Source: Oxytricha trifallax (lineage: Eukaryota; Ciliophora; Spirotrichea; Sporadotrichida; Oxytrichidae). Taken from it: a DNA stretch of 64,000 bases. Location: the NCBI GenBank assembly GCA_000711775.1, contig ARYC01000423.1, positions 88,892 through 152,891 on the forward strand. Direction: 5' to 3'. A model generated the notes under the pieces. That model had not been told where the DNA came from, made no database searches, and was given only the letters and a program-made list of their open reading frames with translations. The position numbers and the translations under genes were made by a program. Shown piece after piece: positions 12,071 to 25,235 of this stretch (position 1 is the first letter of the stretch; each line of letters opens with the position of its first letter).

Positions 12071-12331
12071 TAATTCTTAAAAATTTCCATCAAAAATTTA
12101 AACTTATTTTTGATAGAGTGATTGGTTATTACAGGGCAATAAATGTAAAAATAAAATAGTTGATGATTCAAATCTATATCTTTAAATTGACTATTAAAGG
12201 ACATAGACTTCTAATAAAAAAAATTAATTCTTTATAAAATTATTCACTTTTATTAAATTATGATAATAATAATAATAATTAACTCACATCTAGGGCTCAG
12301 GGCCCTACGAGTATAATAATAATGTTAAAGA

Positions 12332-13800
12332 TCAAGTCCTTTTAAAGTGTGACTAATCTTAATTTAATTCAAACTAAAACTTAATAAACTACAGAATTTT
12401 GTTAGCGTCTGAGTTTTTTGCATTTCTATAGTCGTCAAACACGACGAATTTTTGACATTTCAATTTTGTTTTTGGACTTATTCAATAGTCTTCACAGTCG
12501 TCATCACTACTGTCCTGGTAGTGACTTGAATAATTCCGCCAGTCTGAGTTATTTTCAATGTTAGGTGGGTTGCTTGGGGTGAGTTCTATCTCTCCTCCTT
12601 CAAATTGTTATTCTTGTTTTATCTCTGTTCTTACATAAGTTAGGACCCTTATGTAATCTGAGTAGAGCTCTTTATAGATTTCCTTGTTTGGGTTGAATTA
12701 GAAGCTGTCTTTTCCGTAGACTTCTATTACTATGTTCTTCATGTGGGTCTCTTGATGTCCACTTAATTTTCCTCTAACTATGTGTTCAACATGTCTCCTG
12801 TAGGAGATAAGTGCATTTGAATTTTCTTATCTAGTGAATACCTTTTTCTTAGCTTCCAGATTTTTTGAGGAAGAATAGATATTTTTCAAGTTGTTTGAAT
12901 GAATTAATACCGAATTTGTTTTTGTATCTTTTTCGTTCTTATTCAGTCATGTAAATGGAAGACTTAGTGTTCTAGGTTTTAAAGTAAAGAATTTGTTCAA
13001 GTTATGGTCCCTAAGGGACTAACTGCTTGAGTTGTTTCTTTGTTAGAGTCTTATTACTGGCAATAGTAACTAGGTTAGTTGAGATGATTATTTCTCCTCT
13101 TCTTGTTCATGTTTGGTGTTTGATATTTACTTGACTTCTTAAATGACAGTATTTGAAAGATTTTTGATTAAGTTGAGGGTTGAGTATGTGTCTCTTCATC
13201 AATTTGTACTAGTACATCATCAAGGGTGAGTCATGAGTAGTCGGCATCACTCTGTCCCGCTCTAGGATATAGTGTACTATTGAACTATGTCTCTGATCAG
13301 ATTCTGATTAGGGTGCTTTGGCCAGAATTTTGTATGGTCGGAAGATACCGATCTGTGACGTGGTTACCTCTAAAGGGTACTAGCTAGATCAAGGTTTGTG
13401 CAATTGAATAGGAGATATCTGAGATTTCTGAAAATGAGCGGTTTGGTTGAAGAGCCATTTTATATGCTTCCTTTGAGATCTTCATGGTTTTTTTAAGTAA
13501 TTAAAGTGAGAGCTGGCTTTTTAGTTTCCAGGTTGTAAGGAAGTTAATGATTTGCCCTGAGGCTGCTTGCTAAGAGCTAGATTCGTTGCTCAAAAAGACT
13601 TAAGATGTTTTAAAGCTGAGAAGCAAATACCATGTTCTGAGAATGAATGTTCTTTTTCTTTTGCTAAGTCTAGCAACTATCCCCGAATTCTATAGTTTTC
13701 TATAGATGAGTTGGTTCGCCTTAAACGAGATCAGTACCATTGGTTAAGATTGGTACAGCTGATATATGGAGTAGCTCAGTTTGTTTAGGTCAGTTTTCAT
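12332..13800 (-). pseudogene. Decayed ~470-aa gene, unknown function
   Basis: A minus-strand coding region starts at ATG 13800 (MKTDLNKLSYSIYQLYQSQ) and stays open for about 190 codons with TAA/TAG as glutamine, ending at a TGA near 13302. A later frame covers about 12840-12332 and contains SYRRHVEHIVRGKLSGHQE and IYKELYSDYIRVLTYVR, then an acidic tail (DSSDDDCEDY) before TGA 12332-12334. The middle is disrupted by frameshifts and TGAs. It begins 260 bp beyond the SF3 element at 10160-12070 but is not enclosed by that TIR. Charge pattern and length suggest a nucleic-acid-binding or replication protein, but I cannot name the family. Confidence 0.45.
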
Positions 13801-13859
13801 TTGTGACGAGTTGGGTGGGAATTTAGGTATGTTCCTTTTAATTCCGTTTTAATTTATTT

Positions 13860-16000
13860 TTTTTTAATTGTAAATGATAAAGTTTTCCTTTTCATATGCA
13901 AAAAAAATAAAATTTGAATAACTTAAGCTAAATTTATGTTTAGGTTAGCTATATTATACTCTTCAATGAATGCATAAATTGTTTGAAATTAAGAAAACAT
14001 GTATTTAATTTATTCCATTAACTATTTCTTTATATATATATTTTTACTACTTTAGCCTCTTAATGTAGCATTTTCTGTTGTAAATTTAATAATTGCATGT
14101 TAATTCAAGGCTTTTAACTTCCAATAAAGTTGAAGTTTAATTATTGCATTTGTTCTATAAAGAGTTCTAAAAATATTCATAAAGAGAATATAAATATTAT
14201 TATTTAATTATCTATAAAATTGCTCCAAATTTTATCTACTTGTGATTAATGCTGCGTAAATATTTTTTGTTACTTAACAAGACCCCTGATAAAATAGCAC
14301 ATCAAATATTTATATATTTTAATGTGATATAGTATCAATAATTAATATGCCAACCTTCAAATCCAAACATCCTGTTCCATGCATACACTTAATGATTTCC
14401 TTCATAGGCAACACAGATGATATACTGGTAAAAATGAATAAGAATCAAAATCTACAATGCAGTGAGTAGTTGAAGGATATCAAGTAAATAAATCCAAATA
14501 TTGATTCTTGTAATAATAATAATTTAAAGTAACATTACTAAAATCTATATTTATTACATTGCTATATTGAAAAAGTATATTCATGAACTATGTTATCTTA
14601 CAATTTTGTTTTCGCAGCTTAAATTTTTCTCTAAAACTGAATTTTAAATTTTTTTTGTGTGGATTAATTGTATCATAGCCTTTTGATAGTCTACAAATTT
14701 ATAATTATTTAAGTTTTTCTAAAAATAATAATAAAGTGGATAATATCTTTTTACTTGTTTTCCTTAGATTTTCTGACCTATCTGCATATATGTGTATTGT
14801 ATTTTTAACTCTTTACATTTTTTTGTGATTCACTGAGCAATATCAATATACCTCTTGTAAAATGATAAGCTCTATTAACTTATTTGCTAATTAAGGAATT
14901 GCAAATAATATAATTTACTTTTACCAAACTTATATTGCTAATATTGATGGAAATTTAAGTAACTTTACTTATTCACATGATTTTTATAACATACTAGAAT
15001 TTTTATAAATTTGATGAATTTTTCAAAGTATTAAATTTATAAACTGTAACTATTTAATTTTAAAACGGATATTTATTTTCTTTTTTTCAGTTAAAATGCA
15101 TTAATAACTTAGAGCATTGTTAATAGATGCCTATAATTTGCTGAATAAAATTAGTTTATACTTTAAATCAACTTTTTTATATAAGGGTTTACAGGAGAAT
15201 TTACTTATATAAATTTAAATAAAAAGATAGAAAAATTAATATAAAATTATATTAAATTTATGTTTTTTTAAAAGTATAATATCAACCACTAAATTTAAAC
15301 AGAGCTACTTAATCAAAATTAAAATTATTAATTATTAAGTTAAAAAGAAATGATATAAACAAAATCGCTTATTAAGCTAATAATTATATTATTATTAAAA
15401 TTATTCATATCATTTAATGATAGTTTTTTTGATAAAAAATGTTATTCTAATAATAATTTTAAACATATTGTTCAGTTGAGATTTAAAATTGTAAAAGAAA
15501 CAATTAAAAATTGATAAATATATTACATAAAAATATAATTTATGCAAAAGGATAAAAATCAAATAAAAAAACATAATAATAAGTTTTGTCACATTTAGAA
15601 TATGATGCCTGAGACTTTTATGAATAATAAAATATTAACCAGAATGGAGATGATATTAATATATAAAATGAATTTCTTAAGAAATTTAAACCTCTTTAAA
15701 AAAGATTAATTAAAGAGATTTATCCAATATTGACATATAATAATAAATTAAAAAAATATTATTTGAAAAAATTTGAAAATAAAACAATTTTTTTAGGACA
15801 TGCTTGCTTAATAGATGAATGATAATTAAAGAGATTTCACAGTATTTGAAGACATAGGAATACAATTTGCGAAATATAATTGGACAAAGACCATTTTCTA
15901 AACTACATCCGTTAGACAACAACTCTTATAAAAATTATGGGATAAATAAAAAAAATCATATTTTCAAAAATACACAACAAATCTATTAAAATCTACCTAT
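13860..16000. other. AT-rich spacer, no gene recognised
   Basis: Low-complexity AT-rich DNA. Short methionine-led frames near 15410-15592 and 15710-15922 consist almost only of Ile, Phe, Leu, Tyr and Lys, as expected from random AT-rich sequence, and I do not accept them as genes. Confidence 0.5.
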
Positions 16001-16029
16001 GAAATCTATCATAATTTCCTCATCTCTGC

Positions 16030-16260
16030 TGGTATAAAGTTAAAACATCGAGTAATGTAGTTTACAGGATAACTTTTAAAGTAGAAAAAAAATGGAAAAA
16101 TCAATAGATATTAGCGTCAACTTCAACCCTTAATTTCAATTGTAGTATAACAATAATGACATGTAATTTTTCTTATACCAGGGAAACTCAAAGTCACAAA
16201 CATAACATCTTGCTTCCTCAATTTTCACTTCCATCTATTTTTTTTTTTAAAAGTCACGCA
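16030..16260 (+). repeat. Dispersed repeat X (copy 1)
   Basis: Matches 28535-28700 in the same orientation, with shared blocks such as AATGACATGTAATTTTT and GGRAAACTCAAAGTCAC. It flanks the 10-kb inverted-repeat element on its left, while copy 2 lies on the right. Confidence 0.65.
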
Positions 16261-16669
16261 GCAATTTACGTTATAAAAAAGATTTAATGCTAAAATCAGC
16301 TAAATTTGAATATTCTTCTAAATGACCCCAATAACCTTGAGCAAAAGTCTAAATAGATAGTAAAAATACAGTATTAATAAAAAATTTGGAGCATTTTTTA
16401 GCCGTAAATTTAAGTTTTAAAATTATAAAAAATAAAATGAAAACTCGATGTTATTATGTGTAAACATTGTAATTTTTTTAAGATTATTTATATAAACTAA
16501 TAAAGTGGCTCTTCAAACCTCAAACAATAATAATGCATTAATTTTAACTTCCTCCATCACCCACCCCTTCAACTGTAGATCCTACTTTTTAAATAACACA
16601 AGATCTTCTCTAAAATATACTTTTCATCATATTGCAGGGACAGTTATCTAAATCTCTGCAGTTACTTGA

Positions 16670-17050
16670 CTATGTTTCTAGTTATTTAGACCTCTAAAAA
16701 AGCACGAATATTTTATTAGAATTGATTTATCTTTAAAAAGCCCAAAGATAAAGGCAAAAAATAGCAGTTTTTAAATTTCTTTAGAACAACCTTAAACATT
16801 TATTTTTGCGTTTTAAAGGGCTTCAATAGATTGTCACAGAAATTCATGAGGTTACCTGGAATTAAGCAAATCCACTTTATTAAGGTTCCTGAACAAGTAT
16901 GTAACATAGAAACACTAGATATATAGTTATTTTTAAATTAATAGGGAGTCATTTGGTCCATTTTGGACTATTATTAAATTTGTTATGGACCAAATTTTTC
17001 CTCTCCAATTTGCTGTATTGAATTCATACTACCAAAAACACCAAAAATTA
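16670..17050 (+). repeat. Dispersed ~360-bp repeat Y (copy 1)
   Basis: Direct-orientation relative of 27540-27900 and 27900-28260. Shared landmarks in order are TTATTTAGACCTC, CCTTAAACATNTATTTT, GTCACRGAAATTNATGAGGT and a TTTGGTCCATTTTGGACT palindrome-like block. Confidence 0.65.
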
Positions 17051-17189
17051 TCTATTCTGCTAATACAGATATCTTTGAGAACGAAAAGCAAATCACAATC
17101 AATTTTTCTTTAAAACGAGAAATTTTAGAGGCATTTGGATTCTTAATGATCTTGATATTAAGATAATGATGTTTAGGGTTCCCTTATTA

Positions 17190-18260
17190 ACCAAGTACAA
17201 TCGATTAAGAGAAATTCTTTAAATAAAATGCAAACTAATTATTCAAATAACTAAATGCCTCTAGTTATATGAGTTCTCAGTTAAAAATATGTCAAAATTT
17301 AGACAACTGCCTTATATTTAACACAAATCTAAATATAAATTTAAATTTGATTAAGAAATAAAACATTGAGGCAATTTAATTATTTTATTTTAATAATTTT
17401 TCTAATTTTCCAGAATTTGACATATCTTTAGGATGTCTTCAAGAAGAGTTATAGCAACTATAAATTTACAAAATTTATCTCGAGAGTTATTAGAAATTAT
17501 GTAAATCTTAACTTGCTGATAGCACTTAACAGCAAATAAATATTCAGATCCTAAATTCAATTTTATTCGAAGTTACTCTAAATGTGATATTATTTAAAAT
17601 ACTAAAGTAATAGAACTATTCCTTAAAAAAGTAATTTATCAAGATGCTAAGTTCATCAAACAAGAGATATCATAAAAATATCTCAAAATACTTGCGAGAC
17701 TGCTTTCCAATTGATAAATCTCATTTTCGGCATTAATCCTCATCTTTAAAAATATAGAGAGGCTCGAGCTAATCAAAACTATAAAAATACCACAACTAAC
17801 AGGATAAGCTTAAAGGCGAATGAGCCAGATTTAAATTTAATAAGACTAACAACAATTAAAACTATTGCCTTAAAACAAGCCACAAGTAGTTACTTGAATT
17901 GAGACTTTATTTATGTTTAGACTTACTAATTTTTTAAGCCCATTTTTAACTCTATTTTTCAGTAGCACATAAAAGAATTAATAGTTTAAATACATAAATC
18001 AGGCAAATTAATGGTATTTTCAAACAAACAGGAAGCTAAGAGAGAGAGATAAAATTTGGATATTTAAATAGCATAATAGTAGTTGTAGAACTGTCCCACT
18101 TAGTACTAATGATCCAGGTACTAGAAATTCAAACATTAAAACTCTCAAAGAAGTTTAATCAAATGCGAAAGATAAATTAAGACAGCTTCTTCATCCAATT
18201 CTATGTTAAGAATAACAATCAAATGACATTCTTATAAATAAGAGTAAGTATAGAAAAAAT
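17190..18260 (+). repeat. Left inverted arm of the 10-kb element
   Basis: Inverted copy of 26290-27435. Similarity fades outward near 17190 and inward near 18260, with many substitutions and indels, indicating an old insertion. Confidence 0.75.
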
Positions 18261-19239
18261 TCGTTATCAAACTATTAAATATAACATCCTTTGACAAGGT
18301 CAATGCCAAAGACAGCTAATAAGATAATTATTAAAAGCAGCCGTATCAAGTTCTATTTTAAATTCAATAATATTAACATTTGTTAACTACAGCAACGGAA
18401 TCAATAAGAAAACAACTAATAGTAAAGTGGCTTGAATTTCTCGAAATCAGTATACTTTATTAAAATGATAATACTTCTTATTAAAGGTACTAGAATTTTT
18501 AAGATAGCTCATATACCTTAACCTTTCAATAATGATTAAATCTTCACACAAAGACAATAATCAATAGTAAAAATAAGGAAATCATAAATTAATGTTTAAA
18601 ACACCTTCAAGTAGCCTAGCTAAGAGGGAACCATAAACTATAGTCTATCAATAGATTAGAGAAGACACTTATTCTTTAAGAAAGAATATCTAAAGTTAGT
18701 TCTGAAAGTTTAGGTAAATACACAACAATTTCACTAATAGTGCCACAAATCTGAATAGTGTTCAATACAAAGACAGGTTAGTAGTTCAAATTTAGTGAAA
18801 ATATCATAATAACTAATTTTATAAAATATTATTCATAGTCTAAGAACACCAAGTAGAATTAACCTCATTAGTATCTGACCTTCCAGAAAGAGTCATTATA
18901 AATTAAACATAGCTTGATTTAAGAGAAAGAAAAATGTGAGATTTTCTATACTTGAGATAACAAAATGAATTTTACAAAGGTTGAAAATAAGCGAAAGCCA
19001 TAATAAACAAAACTAAAGAAATAAAGACAGAAATAACAGTTGGCAAGATTATGATTTTAATTTTGAGTTAAATAGCATTAACAGAGAATAATGATGGTGT
19101 CAAGGATTTTGAATTGTTGTGACTTAATAGAAAAAATATAATATTTCTTTATTGAATTATTATGAATTTAAAATAGATAAAACTTATACTCTACTAATTT
19201 ATCAAATTACATATTAAAGATAACACTTAAATTGTATTG

Positions 19240-22200
19240 GTATTAATGCTTAGTGTAAGGAATCGAATTAATTAAGGCTTTAGATATAAAGTTTAGTTTT
19301 AGTAATTTCGCTACATAAATGAGATATTTTCTATATTTCTTTATGCTTTGAATCATAATTTGAAATGTTAGTTGAATTGATTTATTAAATCAAGATTTTT
19401 GAGTTTCTTTTATGGTCATTGAGAAAAAATTTTAAATCACGAAACTGTTCATTATCTCAAACCGGTCGTTATTAAAACTCAGATAGATCGAATTCTAAAA
19501 AATTAAAATTTTCTTAAGATAATTTAATTAGCGATGAGGAACTATGTGTAAATGCTTTTTAATTTTAGAATGTGGATATTTTTTACAAGCTTTTTTAGGT
19601 ATAGATAAAGTAGAGCCTGCACCAGTTTTAATTTTTTGCTCAATTAATTATTTTCAATATATTCCTTGTTTTTATATCTATAATTTAATGAACATTATCT
19701 AGAAAAGTCTATTCAGCAAAATTTATATCGTCTGTTAAGTTTTAAGTTTCATTTTATTACATTTTTAAATCTCGAAAGATCATCTTTCTATAGATTGTTT
19801 ACGATCCCTTAGAATTGAATTTTTATAATTTATAAACCTGACTTGAGACTAAATGATAATTATCATAGAATTATTTTGTCATTTTAGCCTTTTTTGGAAG
19901 AGACTTTGAGTTATCTTATCTCTTTGATACTCTTCCAGACACAACAGTTTTTTTTATATGTTTTTTACTTTCAAATTCTTTAATCTCTTTTCTAATGCCC
20001 AATAAATCCATTAGAAGGTTGGAACTTTTTGACTCAAATTATTTATTCATTATTTTCTCATTTCGTATATTTCCTTAAAAGTATTCAGCTGTTCTAATGT
20101 TTGAAAGTGCTTGTTTACTTTAATTTTTTTAACTAAAAGATCTTTCTAATTCCCAATAATTTAACAATACTTCTTTTTATTCACAAATATAAGTATAAAC
20201 TTGCCTTGTCTGCTATAAAGTTCTTTGAACGAAACTTATAATTTAGATTTAATAATAATGCTCAGAATTTTCAATTAGTAAAAAAAGCGTGTTATTATGC
20301 TTATAATACCTAAATGAAATTAATTGAGGTATTCTGGTGACGGTTTGAAAATTTTGATTTTTTAACTTGATTTTAAAGTTATTAAAATTTATCATTACCT
20401 TCAGCATCTATTTGTGTCGCTCATAATTTTATTTGTTTAAACTTGCAAATTCAACATAAATTAATAGTTTCTAGCCATAAATAATTAAGATTCTCTTAAT
20501 GTGTTATTCATTAATCATAAAATACTTTTATTCTACTAAATTTTCAAAGAATTTTAGGAAACTCAAACTTTGCCATTAATTCCTTTCTCTTCATTGATCA
20601 TCTGAATTAAATTCTTATTCTCTTAGTTTATAATATTTTTATAAATCTTGATTTCAAGAAGATAAGCTGAGTAAAATTTGGCTTGAGATTCAGAAAAATT
20701 TAATACAAAAAGTTTTTTTATTGTAGAGTATATTTTACTTTGCTGAGAATAAAATATGAGTAGGTTTAAACTTAAATTACTGGAAATTAGTCTAAATTTT
20801 TTTCATTAAATGTGAAAAATCTTTGATAAATCAATTGATTTACTGAGTGATTTGCATATTTAATTAATTAAAGATTTTAATTTAATCTTTATCTTTAGAT
20901 ATAAAAGCTCTTTTTTTTTGGCATCTTCATAATTTTGTAAATATTATTTTACGCTGCTATTAATGTAATTAACTATTAAATTAAAAAAATTCTAAAAAAT
21001 TTCAGATATTCCTAGTCTTAAATATATTGAAATAAAAAATGCTTTAATAGTTAGAAGTTATGTGAAATATCTTTTTATTTAAAAGTCACATAGATCAATT
21101 AAGATACGAAGATTGGGGTAATGAACAATTAAATGAAAAATAAATTATTATTGGCATATAATTATAATGTTTGAGATATTTATTAAAACTATTGGCTAGA
21201 TTAATTGTCCTTACAAAATAAACCAATCAGGGTGTGTACATTTTATTTTAGCCTAATTATAATTAATATTAGCCAATAATTATTAATTTTTCATTTAATT
21301 GTTCATAACCCCAATCTTTGCGTCTTAATTGATCTATGGGGTTTTATATTAATTTTTATCTAACTCTTTTATTGCTTACAAATAATTTTAATCAAGCCTT
21401 TTAATAAATCATATGTTTATTTGAAAAAGTTGTATTAATAACTATTATTAATCTCATTTTTATGTTAATCTAGTTCCTTGATTGTAAGACCCTGAATAAC
21501 TCATTTGATCAATCATATCAAGTTCTCTATTTATGAGAGAGCTAATTTAAATATGCAGTTAAAGTTAGTAAATTAAAGCAATTAAATGAACTTTATACGA
21601 ATCAAGTATAAATTTATGTGTTATTCTAAGAGGTCACATTCATAATCTACGGCGTCAATCATTGTACTTACAGATTAAATGAATTTAATTACAGAATAGT
21701 AAATCTGTCTAAATTTGAGTGGCAATCTTTTTCTTTCATAGAATTATTAATTTCCTCAAAGTCAAAGAATATTAAAAAAATTCAATCTTGAAACATTTTT
21801 AGGTATCAATTAATTTTCTGGGGTTTCTAGTTAAATCACTTTTTTTGCCCTGACTTATTTGATTTTCAATACCAATTAGCTTACAATCCTACCAATTTCA
21901 AGTATTATTTATTTGATCTTTAACTAATGTCAAAGATTTTAAATTTCCTTTTTAAATTTAAAAATATTAGTGACCCTCCGAGTCACTATCAAAAGATTCG
22001 AGGTGTAAAGTGTTTCTGGAGTTGCCATCTCCGGATTAAACATAAAAGTTACTCTTGTCCAATTCATTATCAAGGTTTATATTCAATTCATAGATAGTTT
22101 GAGTTCTTTTTAGGTTTGAAACTTGATAATGACTATTGTTTTAATTTAATTTGAATAACCATTAATTCTTACTTCGAGTATCTTTGACTTTGATCTACGC

Positions 22201-22500
22201 TTTTAAATTGATCGATTTTCGTTAAAAATAGAATCTGCAAAGACAATCAGCTATTTATTTCTGGTTTTTCTATTTTGAAGTTATATTTCTGATTGTAAAA
22301 AAACTAAAATATTTATATCTATTATTTGATACTGCCCTCACATCTATAATATAGATAGAGTTTATTAAGCTTAATCAGTATATTCCTAAGTGTTTCATCA
22401 ACCTCTTAATCATCTGAATTACTTTATCGTTAAAAATTCACTTTTTAGTTAGATTGAATAAACTTTTAATTATAAGCGAAATTTGCTAATAACCTGAACT
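19240..22500 (-). pseudogene. Large AT-rich coding region of the 10-kb element
   Basis: With TAA/TAG as glutamine the minus strand stays open over long stretches, which is unexpected for random sequence. One frame from about 20560 to 19660 gives roughly 300 residues without TGA, rich in Gln, Lys, Asn and Ser, with a helical, coiled-coil-like middle (LLMDLLGIRKEIKEFESKK). Downstream the same frame continues past two TGAs near 19660 and 19465. Upstream pieces at about 22250-21950 (acidic SFDSDSEGH) and 21780-21540 (IFFDFEEINN, then MIDAVDYECDLLEQH) are also protein-like. Frameshifts and a 250-bp foldback insertion interrupt it. It may be one giant gene or several. The family is not recognised; the IFFDFEE segment superficially resembles a DnaQ/PolB exonuclease motif I, which is not enough to assign it. 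Confidence 0.5.
21089..21338. mobile_element. 250-bp foldback (MITE-like) insertion
   Basis: CATAGATCAATTAAGATACG at 21089 pairs with its imperfect complement ending at 21338, and arms of about 80-100 bp (…GATTGGGGTAATGAACAATT…) surround a short centre. It lies inside the minus-strand coding region of the 10-kb element, whose frames resume on both sides, so it is probably a later non-autonomous insertion. Confidence 0.75.
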
Positions 22501-23370
22501 TTGTTCTTAATTCCATCGCATAGAGTACTTATTATAATTTTTAATTTTGAAGCTGAAATTATAAAAGAGTTGGAAGAAAGTTTCAATGGATATTTTTGTT
22601 TCTTGTAATTGAACTTGCTGTTTACTTATGGTTTAAAATTATATTTCTAGTTTTTATTTAATAATCATAATAAAAAATGACTTAATTTGTTTAAATAATG
22701 ACAAGCGAAATAAAGATTTAATAAATGTTTTTATCTTAAATTTGAGAGTTTATAAATTTATTGCTCATCTTAATTTAGTAAGCAGTAATTTCAGTGGTTA
22801 TTATTAAAAATTACATTGAATATAAATATAAAAAATTATCATTTCATAGACTCATACAAACTCTTACAAACTTTTAAAAATTATTAAATCAAAGAATATA
22901 ATCTTCCATTTATTCAATTTAATTTTCTATTTTGATATTCAATAGACTATTAAGGAATATAACTTTTCTCAAAAGTTAGTTTGAGGTAGTTATACCTTTA
23001 ATTCAATGTAGCTTAAATTTCTTTTTTGAGATTATCATTAAAAGTTTTAAATTTCAAATAAAAAAAGAAATTTTAATACATGAATAGATCAGAAAATTCC
23101 TAAAAACCATAACTTCAAATCATAAATATTTTCTGAGTATAAAATACTTATATTAAGGCTTCAATTAAGTATATCTATTGCTAATGATTACTATTGCTAA
23201 AATTTTTTTCTAAATTTAAATGAAAATTGTATCTTGACTTTTATTATGACTTTTATACACTTTACTTAATTTTTAATAAATAGTTTAATTCAAGGCCTTG
23301 ACTTAATTGATTAATTAGGTATAATAAATAAACTTATTTTTATATAAAAATTACAGTCTTTATCATTTAT

Positions 23371-23782
23371 TATTGTTAAAATATAATTGATTTGGGAAAA
23401 TTCAAATTTATAAATCTAAATCAATTTAACTGTAGGTGTAACAGCCACTAATTTGCGAAGCTTTTAATCGTAATTTGATTTATGTTGATCTACTTTAGTA
23501 GCAGTTTAAATTTAAATGTTTAGTGATCTAATTTAAAAAAAGTGGAAAGTTTTTTTTGTACCATTGGTACATTGGCTCACGAATTCCTCACATTGGTGCC
23601 CTACAAACATGGGAGCTTCTCAATGTACCAATCTAAAACGGTACAATATATTAGGGCGTACTGATCTAGTTTTAATGTACCAATGTACCATTTGGACATT
23701 GAAAAGTTTTTGTTTTTTTTAATCGGAACATTGTGAAAAGTGGTATATTTAATTATTAAAGCAATTAATTAGATAAAGTGCG
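23371..23782 (+). repeat. Left TIR with GGTACATTGG-type iterons
   Basis: Inverted copy of 25236-25640. It holds GTACCATTGGTACATTGG at about 23559-23576 and AATGTACCAATGTACCATT at about 23673-23692, plus further single TACCAAT units near 23620. Confidence 0.88.
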
Positions 23783-23784
23783 GT

Positions 23785-25137
23785 TCATTAGTTGTTGTTA
23801 TCATCGTGATCATCCGTCTTATCTGCCGTGTCTTCAGCGTCCTGGTTGGCTTCTGTCATCTTCACATCCTATTTTCTGCCCTCAACGACCCCATCTTCCT
23901 GCAATCTCTTCCTAAAGTACTTGGCCAATTGTATTGTGGTGAATGGAAATATCTTGGACCCATCCTTGTTCAACTCGTGTAGATGCATGTTCACCAGCTT
24001 GATTCGTGTGTAGAATGCCTCCCTGTCCGCGCTCTCCATTTTCTCCAATGGGGTAGTGTTTGATGTGATGATAACCTGGCAACCCACAAATTTCATCTCA
24101 TTGGCTTGATACTTTACGCTGATAGGATAGCCTTCACCCTCCAGGAATAGCTTCATCGTGGCAATGTTTCGCTTACTAAAGAAGTGCTTGGGGTTGATTT
24201 CATTCATGATCACAAGGGAAGGCAGAGTGAATGGCTTGCTATCATCTATCAGGAAGTTGGCATCACTTTCTTTTAATTTCTCAGTGATAAATATCTGTTC
24301 CACCAACCGTGCTTGCGTGGACTTGCCAGTATCAGGATATCCACAAAACCATACCGCATTGACTTTCTCCGGGCATCTTCTAAAGATCACACTGTATAGC
24401 GCCTCAACAGCGTCGTAGTATTTGCAATCACTGAGGAAGCTGGCACTTATCTCATTTTGGTTCTTGTCAGACCTAGAGGAGCTCTTAATGTATCCCATCA
24501 GCTACTCTATCTTTGGCAGTGGAGATGTAAGTCCAGATCCAATCTTTTTGAGGTACTTTTAATGCACTCTGAGTTGATTCTCGCAGCTCCCAATCATAAT
24601 TAGCTTTTCATAGTCACCCTTGCTCTCCTCGTACATGTTTGAAGCATCGCTCAATCGACCTGCTCTCACGCCTCCTATGTATTCTTTCAGTATCGCTTTT
24701 TTTGATAGGCTGCTTCCTTCCTCTGAATTCAGTTTCATAGAGGTTCCATTGTTACTCGTCTCTGAGATTAAGTCTGCAAACTTATGGGAGTCACCAAGCA
24801 TCAGTTCATGCTTTAAAAGATTTTTAAATAGGTTTCTAGCTTCTACTTCTCCAATACTGCACGCATCCAACTTAAGCTGGTCCAAGGCATTATTTCCTAC
24901 ATATCGTGTAGCACTGAAGTAGCCTTTAGAAAGCCCAACTGCCCCACTCTTGACATGAATACTCAAGTATACTTGATCAGTTGATATATCTCTGTATTGG
25001 AACACATTTCCAAGACGTTCATGGGTTCCTAATAGCGACCTCTCTTAGATTTTGAAGTTCTTCTTTGCTATAGGGAGTTGAATCTTGAAGAAGAAACTAG
25101 CCCTTAGGCTGTACTTCGAATTCGTTTACTAATGCAT
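23785..25137 (-). CDS. SF3 initiator helicase, 450 aa, intact
   Basis: ATG at 25137 to TGA at 23785-23787 gives 450 codons with no internal TGA; several TAA/TAG codons are read as glutamine. The carboxy half is an SF3 helicase: Walker A GYPDTGKS (residues about 266-273), Walker B-like SLVIMNEIN (about 306-314), motif C IITSNTTPL (about 356-364), and an arginine in AFYTRIK that could be the arginine finger. The amino 200 residues contain a beta-rich segment (VYLSIHVKSG) that aligns in position with the decayed relative at 10425-11763 and may bind the TIR iterons. I see no HUH or DDE nuclease motif. The tail is acidic (DDHDDNNN). SF3 helicases start replication in papilloma-, polyoma-, parvo- and CRESS-type replicons, so a replication initiator for this element is the best guess. 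Confidence 0.9.
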
Positions 25138-25235
25138 CTGCTTTATATATAATTGATTGGTTGGCACACGATGAGTAAATGAGGGCAACTTTACTCCATT
25201 CTTTTGGATATTTAATATTAAAAAAATTAATCACT

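Noticed and set aside
15410-15922. Two short minus-strand frames rich in Phe/Ile/Lys
   Set aside because: Typical low-complexity translation of AT-rich spacer, no codon bias and no neighbours.
21540-21780. IFFDFEE read as a family B DNA polymerase exonuclease motif, implying a Maverick/Polinton
   Set aside because: One short match without ExoII/III or palm motifs; frames around it are broken.
24158-24922. Plus-strand frames opposite the intact SF3 gene
   Set aside because: Antisense shadows of a convincing minus-strand gene.
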